The notes below the pieces were generated by a model, which ran no database searches, was not told the DNA's origin, and saw only the letters and a program-made list of their open reading frames with translations. This document shows, one piece after another, positions 1-5,012 of a DNA stretch of 5,056 bases. The number at the start of each line of letters is the position of its first letter. Within the stretch, counting starts at the first letter, position 1. The position numbers and the translations under genes are program-made. This stretch comes from an uncultured Holosporaceae bacterium (GTDB lineage: Bacteria > Pseudomonadota > Alphaproteobacteria > RUG11792): the NCBI GenBank assembly GCA_947285985.1, contig CAMYPB010000052.1, forward strand, positions 1 to 5,056, read 5' to 3'.

Positions 1-178
1 TAATGTATCAACGAATAATACTCAGATGTCTGCAAATATTCAGGATAATACATCGAGTATTCCATCATTAAATACTCAGGATATAAATGATGAGAAAAAG
101 ATTGTGGTTGATAGGGAGAACAAAGTCTATGAAGTTCCAAAGAGTGAATTCCTGAAGATCGCAAAAAGAGTACGATGA
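1..178 (+). CDS. Unrecognised protein, C-terminal 58 residues (5' end outside window)
   Basis: An open frame runs from the left edge (first full codon at base 2) to a TGA at 176-178. I do not recognise the protein. The visible tail begins with a polar, low-complexity stretch rich in Asn, Thr, Gln and Ser in which N-T-Q, N-I-Q-D and N-T-Q-D recur (codons at 17, 35 and 71). It then becomes charged and ends in a basic segment, S-E-F-L-K-I-A-K-R-V-R. It looks like a disordered linker plus a short basic terminus rather than a folded catalytic domain. The stop is followed in frame by two more TGA codons. Support for coding is moderate: the opposite strand is also open here, but that reading gives a His/Tyr-rich sequence lying downstream of the natural pgsA stop. 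The gene converges on pgsA with a 7 bp gap. Confidence 0.6.
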   Translation, partial: NVSTNNTQMSANIQDNTSSIPSLNTQDINDEKKIVVDRENKVYEVPKSEFLKIAKRVR

Positions 179-185
179 TGATGAT

Positions 186-749
186 TCATGTCATAGATTT
201 CCAATATCTTTGATAATACGCGATTCCCGAGATTATCGCAATTATGGACGAAATCCAAAGGAGAGTTTCTCCTGTGTATAATGTCGGGAATTTTAAGTTA
301 TTTTGAAACGTATTTGACAATAATATTATGGAAATTGCAAACATTTGAAATGTCGTCTTCCATTTTGCGGTTTTCGATGTTTTAAATGATATTTTTGATG
401 ATATAATGACATCTCGTATTTCAGAAATCATAACCTCCCGACACATAATAATAATACACGGAATTATTGAAAATTTCGATATTTTATCAAATCCAACGAG
501 AAAGAGGATAGAAGTTGAGATGAGGGCCTTATCCGCGATGGGATCGAGAATCTGTCCTAGTTTTGTTGTCTGTTTATAAATTCTCGCAATGTATCCATCG
601 AGAAAATCTGTTATACAACATAATATAAAAATAATAAGGATTAGTATAGAGGATGTATACGATTCAATAAAGAATAGTATAACTAGAACGGGAATCATAA
701 ATATTCTAGAGAATGTTAAAATATTTGGTATGTTGAAAATTTTATTCAT
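186..749 (-). CDS. pgsA: CDP-diacylglycerol--glycerol-3-phosphate 3-phosphatidyltransferase PgsA
   Basis: Integral inner-membrane enzyme, 187 residues (usual size). It transfers the phosphatidyl group of CDP-diacylglycerol to glycerol-3-phosphate, the committed step to phosphatidylglycerol and cardiolipin. The CDP-alcohol phosphotransferase signature is complete: D48, D51-G52, A55-R56, G65, D69 and D73 fit DxxDGxxAR-x8-GxxxDxxxD. The N-terminal N-I-L-T-F-S-R-I segment (9-16) and the R-E-V-M-I-S-E-I-R motif (104-112), followed by A-K-W-K-T (128-132) and Q-M, are typical of PgsA rather than phosphatidylserine or phosphatidylcholine synthases. About five or six hydrophobic segments are visible (near 10-28, 33-47, 75-87, 94-104, 133-147 and 163-179). 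It is the second gene after uvrC: its ATG (747-749) overlaps the uvrC TGA (746-748) as ATGA, so translation is probably coupled. An AAGGGA ribosome site lies five bases upstream. No separate promoter is evident. Confidence 0.95.
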   Translation of the reverse strand: MNKIFNIPNILTFSRIFMIPVLVILFFIESYTSSILILIIFILCCITDFLDGYIARIYKQTTKLGQILDPIADKALISTSILFLVGFDKISKFSIIPCIIIMCREVMISEIRDVIISSKISFKTSKTAKWKTTFQMFAISIILLSNTFQNNLKFPTLYTGETLLWISSIIAIISGIAYYQRYWKSMT

Positions 750-2560
750 TTATTTCCCTTATTAAAAAAATCAAAAACAATTTTAGCTGTATTTTTATCG
801 ATACCTTCAACAAGACATATATCCTCAATACAGGCCCTCTTTATTGATTCAACTGATCCAAAATATTCGAGGAGTCTTTTTTTTCTGACGGATCCTATAG
901 ATGGTATATCATCCAATATGGATTTTGAAAGACTTTTTTGTCTTTTTTTTCGATGAAAAGTTATAGCAGTTTTGTGGGCCTCATTTCGAAGCATAATCAA
1001 AAATGAGAGTAACTCACTATTCCTTTCTATTTCCATCTCATTTCCATCGGACATTATGATTTTTTCATCTCCTATCTTTCGATTATTCTGTTTGCAAACT
1101 GAAATAATTTTCATTTTATCACCTAATTTTAAATTTTCAACAATTTCAAGGGCAGCATGAAGTTGAGTTATTCCCCCGTCCATAATAATAAGATCTGGAA
1201 GTATATCTATGTTTTTTGAAGTCAATCTTTTGTAGAGAACAAATTTCATCATGGAAATATCATCCCCTTTATTTGCAGTTATTTTGTCTATATTGAATTT
1301 TCTATACTCCGATCTTTTGAGATGCCCATTTTCAAAGACAATCATAACTCCACACGCGTTCGTCCCCATGATATGACTGTTGTCATACGTTTCAATTCGA
1401 TTTATATTTTCAATACATAACAAATTTTCTAAAATTTTTACTTCATTTTGATATTCCTTGATATTTTCACGATTGAGTTTTGCGTGTGCGTTTTCAAGTG
1501 CATTTTCCAATAATTTTATATATATTCCAGATTTCGGGCGTATTATTTTTGTATGGAGGATATTTTCGATATTCTCTTTATTTTCGAGATCATTTGAGAC
1601 GATGATTTTTGAGGGGATCATAACATTGTTATAGAATTGAAGTATGAAGGATTCCAGGATGTTTGAAGATGTATCTGATTCCGAGGAATTTTGTATGATA
1701 AAATTCTCTGATCCAACATTTTTTCCACATCTGAAAAACAATATTTGTATGACAGAATTCTCATTTCCCTTTGAAATTCCGATGATATCGATTGAGGACG
1801 TGTCATCAATTTGAATATATTGAGTTGATTGAATATCGGTTATCGCTTTTATACGGTCTCGAAAAATCGCGGCCTTTTCAAAATCGAGATTTTCTGAGGC
1901 ATATCTCATTGATTCAACGAGACTCTTCCTCACAATCTCATCATTTCCCTTCAATAAATCTTTCGAAAGTTCAACATTTTTTTTATATTCTTCAGATGAT
2001 ATATAATTGACACACGGAGCAGAACATCTTTTTAGGAAATAATTTAAACACGGTCTACTTCGATTCTTGAAATTATTGTCACTACATGTTCGAAGAAGGA
2101 ATGTTTTTTGTATAATTTTTATGGTTTCGTCGAGGGAATTTACAAAAGGGTAGGGTCCGAAAAAATTTTTGTCACGACTTTTGTTTGTTCGATATTTGTA
2201 TATCCTCGGATATTCACTTTTTTCATCAATGACAATATACGGAAAAGTTTTGTCATCTTTTAATAAAATATTAAAAAAAGGCTTTATTTCCTTTATGAGA
2301 TTATTTTCGAGGAGGAGGGCTTCTATTTCGGAATTCGTTCTCGTTGTCTCGATTTTTTTTATCTTGGAGATCATCATACGAATTCTATTGGAGAGTTGAT
2401 CGATCCTCGTATATGACATCAAACGTTTTTCCAAGTCCTTTGCTTTCCCAACATAAATAACTTTGTCGTTCTCATTCATCATCTTATAAATACCTGGAAA
2501 ATTCCCCGCATTTTTCGCAGCATTTTTTATTATGTCTATACTCTCATTAAAAATATTCAT
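746..2560 (-). CDS. uvrC: Excinuclease ABC subunit UvrC
   Basis: Cytoplasmic nuclease of nucleotide excision repair; with UvrA and UvrB it cuts both sides of a bulky DNA lesion. At 604 residues it is close to E. coli UvrC (610) and all domains are present. GIY-YIG nuclease (about 20-100, 3' incision): G23-I-Y, Y36-V-G-K-A, R46, and E80-A-L-L-L-E-N-N-L. Cysteine cluster: C159, C171, C179, C183. UVR motif for UvrB contact: about 205-240. RNase H-like nuclease (5' incision): R388-I-E-T-Y-D393-N-S-H, GDD at 432-434, D461-G-G, and R525-N-E-A-H529 followed by H-R-K-K-R. Tandem helix-hairpin-helix: about 549-600. Small departures from consensus are D-N-S-H for D-I-S-H, G-G-I-T-Q for G-G-K-G-Q and R-N-E-A-H for R-D-E-A-H; the catalytic acids and His remain, so it is probably active. 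No other start is reasonable because GIY begins at residue 23. First gene of an operon with pgsA. There is no Shine-Dalgarno sequence. Confidence 0.98.
   Translation of the reverse strand: MNIFNESIDIIKNAAKNAGNFPGIYKMMNENDKVIYVGKAKDLEKRLMSYTRIDQLSNRIRMMISKIKKIETTRTNSEIEALLLENNLIKEIKPFFNILLKDDKTFPYIVIDEKSEYPRIYKYRTNKSRDKNFFGPYPFVNSLDETIKIIQKTFLLRTCSDNNFKNRSRPCLNYFLKRCSAPCVNYISSEEYKKNVELSKDLLKGNDEIVRKSLVESMRYASENLDFEKAAIFRDRIKAITDIQSTQYIQIDDTSSIDIIGISKGNENSVIQILFFRCGKNVGSENFIIQNSSESDTSSNILESFILQFYNNVMIPSKIIVSNDLENKENIENILHTKIIRPKSGIYIKLLENALENAHAKLNRENIKEYQNEVKILENLLCIENINRIETYDNSHIMGTNACGVMIVFENGHLKRSEYRKFNIDKITANKGDDISMMKFVLYKRLTSKNIDILPDLIIMDGGITQLHAALEIVENLKLGDKMKIISVCKQNNRKIGDEKIIMSDGNEMEIERNSELLSFLIMLRNEAHKTAITFHRKKRQKSLSKSILDDIPSIGSVRKKRLLEYFGSVESIKRACIEDICLVEGIDKNTAKIVFDFFNKGNK
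755..760 (-). promoter_or_regulatory. Ribosome binding site of pgsA, inside the end of uvrC
   Basis: On the minus strand the bases read AAGGGA, five bases before the pgsA ATG. The site sits within the last codons of uvrC. Together with the ATGA overlap it supports the 187-residue start and re-initiation or coupled translation of pgsA. It contrasts with uvrC and the porin, where no such site is seen. Confidence 0.7.
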
Positions 2561-2566
2561 ATAAAA

Positions 2567-2572
2567 ATTATA
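2567..2572 (-). promoter_or_regulatory. -10 box of the uvrC-pgsA operon, predicting a leaderless mRNA
   Basis: The minus strand reads TATAAT (plus-strand ATTATA), a perfect sigma-70-type -10 hexamer, followed by six bases (TTTTAT) and then the uvrC ATG. With usual spacing, transcription would start at or within a base or two of the A of the ATG, giving a leaderless message. This agrees with the lack of a Shine-Dalgarno sequence. No convincing -35 hexamer lies 16-18 bases upstream; the best is a weak TTGGGT (2594-2599) with a 21-base spacer. I saw no alphaproteobacterial LexA box (GTTC-N7-GTTC) between 2561 and 2757. Such hexamers are fairly common by chance in AT-rich DNA; the position is what makes this one persuasive. 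Confidence 0.5.
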
Positions 2573-2653
2573 CTAAATTTAACATGTCGCGATACCCAAC
2601 TTCTATAATATATCATATCGTGACTGATGCGAATAATTTTTTTAAAATGTATA

Positions 2654-2739
2654 TTTTTTGCAACACAAATAATATTAAAAATTATCGCAAATCCTTTTTT
2701 CTTTTTTGCATAATGCATTTTATATTAAAAATATTATCG
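2654..2739 (+). repeat. Imperfect tandem duplication of a promoter-like module upstream of the porin
   Basis: Two copies share three blocks in the same order. Block TTTTTTGCA is at 2654-2662 and 2702-2710, block ATATTAAAAA at 2672-2681 and 2722-2731, and block TTATCG at 2682-2687 and 2734-2739. The repeat period is 48-52 bp. The spacer between the first two blocks is 9 bases in copy 1 and 11 in copy 2, and copy 2 has an extra TA before the last block. All 25 block bases are identical. The placement directly before the porin start suggests two promoters in series or two binding sites for one regulator. The high A/T content means slippage or chance similarity cannot be fully excluded. Confidence 0.55.
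2706..2737 (+). promoter_or_regulatory. Candidate promoter of the porin gene (proximal copy of the duplicated module)
   Basis: TATTAT at 2732-2737 matches TATAAT at five of six bases and would place the transcript start near 2744, leaving about 14 bases to the first ATG (2758) or 29 to the second (2773). The upstream element TTGCAT (2706-2711) matches the -35 consensus at only three bases and lies 20 bases away, which is long. A short palindrome, TGCAT-A-ATGCA (2707-2717), covers this -35 position and could be an operator. The distal copy offers TTGCAA (2658-2663) and AATTAT (2680-2685) with a 16-base spacer. Confidence 0.35.
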
Positions 2740-2757
2740 TGTAGTCTTTAAATTTTT

Positions 2758-4125
2758 ATGAGTTTTTTAGATATGAATAAACTTGTTTTTTTAGCAGCTT
2801 CAATTTTTTTGATTTCTGGATCGTCGTTTGCAAACGATAAAAATGTTGTTAATAATAATGATTCCAACAATGAAGACGATATGCCAAAATTCGAGATTTC
2901 TGGGAGTGCGTCTGTTCATTCGAGTTTTTCGAATCCTGATGTGAAATATCACGATAATCAGAAGGGAACTGGACGAAATGGAAAGAAAACAGAGAAAGAT
3001 TCTAGTATGACGAGATTTTCTGCGGGAGATGCAGAAGTCGTTTTCGCGGCCAACGGGAAATTGAATAATGGATGGTTATACGGAGCGAAAATTTCTCTCA
3101 ATGCGAACAAAGGAGATACAGGGGTCGATAAAATGTATGTCACGTTCGCACGCGATAATATTGGGACATTAGTTTTTGGAAATATCAAGGGACCTGAAGC
3201 CTTATTTTTGTCGAGTGGTCAACAATTACTCGGAGGGACAACATGTTTGGATGGAACAGTATCTCATGATATTGATTTCGCAACAGGGACAATATCCCCT
3301 CTATACGTCCAAGGATACACAAATAAAGCGACAAAATTGGGATATTATACTCCAGTATTCGGAGGATTTCAATTTGGATTCGCGATAACTCCTGATACGA
3401 AACATATAGGTCACAACGACAAAGATTCAAGAACGGGGAATAGTAATCTTGGAAATACGGCCTTCACATATCTCCAAGGAAAAGATGAGAAAGAAAAACC
3501 ATCAGGAAGAAATAATATGTCCTTCGGACTCAAACATGAATATAAATTTAATGATAATTTAAGTTCAAAAGTTTCATTAATCTATTTGATGGAAGACACA
3601 AAACCTATCAATATCAAAAGATATCAAGATAATACTTTCTATTCAGATTCTAAAATAAAATTGAGAAACGCATCGTCATACCATGCAACGGCCTCCATAA
3701 CATACAAGGATTTCACAGTAGGGTGCGGATATTTGAATAATGGAAAAAGTCGTCTTCCAAAGAAATCGGAGTATTTGAGTGATGATATGATTCTTGGGGG
3801 ATTCTTGACGACGAAAGAATCGAACGCAGGACAGGCTTGGAATATCGGAGCGCGTTATATATACGGAAAATGGGCGTTCGCAACAGTTTTCCATCGTATG
3901 GAAAGAAAAGTCCAAGCAAAAGAGAAAACAAAAGGAAATGCGATTTGTTTCACAACAGACTACACAATCGTGAAAGGTCTCAAATTTTTTGGAGAAATTG
4001 ATTATGTCAACACAAAATCTTCAAATAAAGCCTGTGAAATGTATAATTTAGTTCATGATGATAAAATTGCTATAAAAAAGCAAAAAACTGTTTTATTTGT
4101 CCTTGGAGCTAAGGTATCATTCTAG
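2758..4125 (+). CDS. Outer-membrane porin (Gram-negative general porin family)
   Basis: Predicted outer-membrane beta-barrel that lets small solutes through, 455 residues from the first ATG. A signal peptide is clear: K8, hydrophobic core 9-19, and S-S-F-A25 before the probable cut. The second in-frame ATG (2773) gives a more usual signal peptide beginning M-N-K, and neither start has a good ribosome site, so the true start may be residue 6. After cleavage comes an Asn/Asp-rich linker (26-43), then alternating strands of porin type: F-E-I-S-G-S-A at 45-51, W-L-Y-G-A-K-I-S-L at 106-114, L-V-F-G-N at 138-142, and L-G-Y-Y-T-P-V-F-G-G-F at 194-204. The last residues, L-F-V-L-G-A-K-V-S-F, end in the terminal Phe recognised by the BAM assembly machinery. 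Lys-rich stretches (68-80, 241-251, 384-392) are probably loops. Four cysteines (163, 323, 397, 426) are unusual for a porin. Substrate specificity cannot be read from the sequence. A strong terminator follows. Confidence 0.88.
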   Translation: MSFLDMNKLVFLAASIFLISGSSFANDKNVVNNNDSNNEDDMPKFEISGSASVHSSFSNPDVKYHDNQKGTGRNGKKTEKDSSMTRFSAGDAEVVFAANGKLNNGWLYGAKISLNANKGDTGVDKMYVTFARDNIGTLVFGNIKGPEALFLSSGQQLLGGTTCLDGTVSHDIDFATGTISPLYVQGYTNKATKLGYYTPVFGGFQFGFAITPDTKHIGHNDKDSRTGNSNLGNTAFTYLQGKDEKEKPSGRNNMSFGLKHEYKFNDNLSSKVSLIYLMEDTKPINIKRYQDNTFYSDSKIKLRNASSYHATASITYKDFTVGCGYLNNGKSRLPKKSEYLSDDMILGGFLTTKESNAGQAWNIGARYIYGKWAFATVFHRMERKVQAKEKTKGNAICFTTDYTIVKGLKFFGEIDYVNTKSSNKACEMYNLVHDDKIAIKKQKTVLFVLGAKVSF

Positions 4126-4144
4126 ATACATTGTTGTAATTTTT

Positions 4145-4150
4145 TATAAT
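4145..4150 (+). promoter_or_regulatory. Possible -10 box for the transporter gene, overlapping the porin terminator
   Basis: A perfect TATAAT spans 4145-4150 and its last two bases are the first two of the terminator stem. Initiation near 4157 would omit most of the left arm, so the transcript would carry only a weakened hairpin before the ribosome site at 4189-4192. The -35 side is poor: TCTAGA at 4121-4126 matches three of six with an 18-base spacer, and lies over the porin stop codon. Chance occurrence in AT-rich sequence is quite possible, but the transporter has no other obvious promoter. Confidence 0.3.
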
Positions 4151-4188
4151 AAAATCCCATACAACATGTGTGGGATTTTATGTTTTTT
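4149..4188 (+). terminator. Strong intrinsic terminator after the porin
   Basis: A 14-bp stem pairs 4149-4162 with 4168-4181 through a five-base loop (AACAT), with a single G-U pair. After one G (4182) there is a run of six T (4183-4188). The stop codon of the porin is 23 bases upstream. The structure is a textbook rho-independent terminator on the plus strand. It is unusual in that the T-run is followed at once by AGGG and the start codon of the next gene. Confidence 0.88.
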
Positions 4189-4192
4189 AGGG
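4189..4192 (+). promoter_or_regulatory. Shine-Dalgarno sequence of the transporter, abutting the terminator T-tract
   Basis: AGGG lies four bases (TTTT) before the ATG at 4197, a short spacing, and touches the last T of the terminator. It supports the ATG at 4197 over the next in-frame Met at codon 37, which would remove the first membrane segment. Confidence 0.5.
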
Positions 4193-4196
4193 TTTT

Positions 4197-4979
4197 ATGC
4201 AATTAGATAACTTCTTCGTTGATGTCATAAATTGTCTTCACAATATTCCGAGTATATTTGTTTCGATTTTGACGTTCTTCTTTTGTCTATCTATCATCTT
4301 CTTTATGAAACGATTTTTTGGATATGCAGGATTGTGTGTATACTTAAATATAGCGGGGATTCTTGCAAATATTCAAATATTATATGCGACATCATACGAA
4401 GTATTCAGTATGCCTGTATTATTGGGGACTGTAACATTTTGTACATCATTTCTTGCGACAGATATAATCAATATAGAATATGGAGTTGAAAAAGCGAGAC
4501 TCGCAACTATCTTATTTTTCGTGACACAATGTTGTTTTATTATGAGTATTGTCTTAACATTGGGACATAAACCATTAGACTATGATATATATAAAAATTT
4601 TAGTATCTCGAAGGACACGATGACGAACAATATGAATTCCATACGACAGATCTTCATACCATCCCCTAGATTATTGATGACCTCTTATTTTTCATATTTA
4701 GTATGCCAATTCATAGAGATCTGGGGACTGAGATACATAAGAAAAATAAAATTTATAAAATCAGATTATATAAAACACAATATAATTCTTACATTCTCAA
4801 GCGTCATATTGGATACGTCTATCTTCACGTATATAGCGCTCGTTCTATTGTCGAATGAACCCCTCTCATTTCATGACTTCATGATGATTTGTTTGTCGAC
4901 GTTTATGATTCGAGGAACGTGCAACCTTGGAAATACGCTCTTCTTGAAAATCTATAATATGTATAGCAAATTGTCATAA
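4197..4979 (+). CDS. VUT-family (YhhQ-like) queuosine precursor transporter
   Basis: Integral membrane protein of 260 residues with about six or seven hydrophobic segments (near 18-37, 44-64, 73-91, 102-122, 159-177, 196-218 and 226-250). It matches the VUT family: R39-F-F-G-Y-A-G-L then I-L-A-N-I-Q at 55-60, the signature F85-L-A-T-D89-I-I-N-I-E-Y-G-V-E-K-A-R101, the S-P-R-L-L-M-T-S-Y segment at 156-164, and L205-D-T at 205-207. Known members such as E. coli YhhQ import preQ0/preQ1 or related precursors of the tRNA base queuosine, so salvage of such a precursor from the host is the likely role; the exact substrate is not determined. The family usually has Glu right after T-D-x-x-[NS]; here that position is Ile93 and the Glu follows at 94. 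No queuosine biosynthesis gene is in the window. It lies 71 bp after the porin and converges on dut. Confidence 0.85.
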   Translation: MQLDNFFVDVINCLHNIPSIFVSILTFFFCLSIIFFMKRFFGYAGLCVYLNIAGILANIQILYATSYEVFSMPVLLGTVTFCTSFLATDIINIEYGVEKARLATILFFVTQCCFIMSIVLTLGHKPLDYDIYKNFSISKDTMTNNMNSIRQIFIPSPRLLMTSYFSYLVCQFIEIWGLRYIRKIKFIKSDYIKHNIILTFSSVILDTSIFTYIALVLLSNEPLSFHDFMMICLSTFMIRGTCNLGNTLFLKIYNMYSKLS

Positions 4980-4984
4980 AAATT

Positions 4985-5012
4985 TATAGGGATTTGCTTA
5001 AAATCCCTTATA
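4985..5012 (-). terminator. Hairpin terminator between the convergent transporter and dut genes
   Basis: AGGGATTT (4988-4995) pairs perfectly with AAATCCCT (5001-5008) around a five-base loop. The stem can extend to 4985-4987 with 5010-5012 if 5009 is bulged out. Read on the minus strand, the stem begins within the dut stop codon and is followed by an A/T-rich stretch containing TTTTTA, so it fits a terminator for dut best. On the plus strand no T-run follows, so any action on the transporter transcript would be weaker. Confidence 0.55.

Noticed and set aside
1..188. The pgsA reading frame stays open beyond its TGA to the left edge of the window (about 60 codons), hinting at readthrough or UGA recoded as Trp.
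   Set aside because: PgsA ends at its normal length and with a typical Y-Y-Q-R-Y-W tail. The extension is His/Tyr-rich with no family resemblance. TGG codons are used for Trp here, and TGA also ends uvrC and the left-hand gene, so recoding is unlikely.
972..2399. Open frames on the plus strand within uvrC and minus-strand frames within the porin (for example 1792-2010 and 3185-3430).
   Set aside because: They lie wholly within well-supported genes, have no recognisable domains or ribosome sites, and read as out-of-frame shadows.
2561..2757. A LexA/SOS box controlling uvrC.
   Set aside because: Neither GTTC-N7-GTTC (alphaproteobacterial) nor CTG-N10-CAG (gamma type) is present in the intergenic region.
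2561..2757. A CtrA site (TTAA-N7-TTAA) in the divergent promoter region.
   Set aside because: TTAA words are present but none have the seven-base spacing; they are expected in sequence this AT-rich.
2758..4125. The porin as an adhesin or autotransporter because of its Asn-rich N-terminus.
   Set aside because: There is one barrel-like region spanning most of the protein and no separate passenger domain or repeats; the strand motifs and terminal Phe fit a porin.
4126..4196. A preQ1 riboswitch in the leader of the queuosine-precursor transporter.
   Set aside because: The leader holds only the porin terminator. I see no preQ1-I core (a short C-rich loop with a following A-rich tail pairing as a pseudoknot) and no larger conserved fold; an Rfam/Infernal scan would settle it.
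4232..4489. A second plus-strand frame of 85 codons inside the transporter gene.
   Set aside because: Its translation is Cys/Ile/Tyr-rich with no family resemblance, and the overlapping VUT frame is strongly supported.
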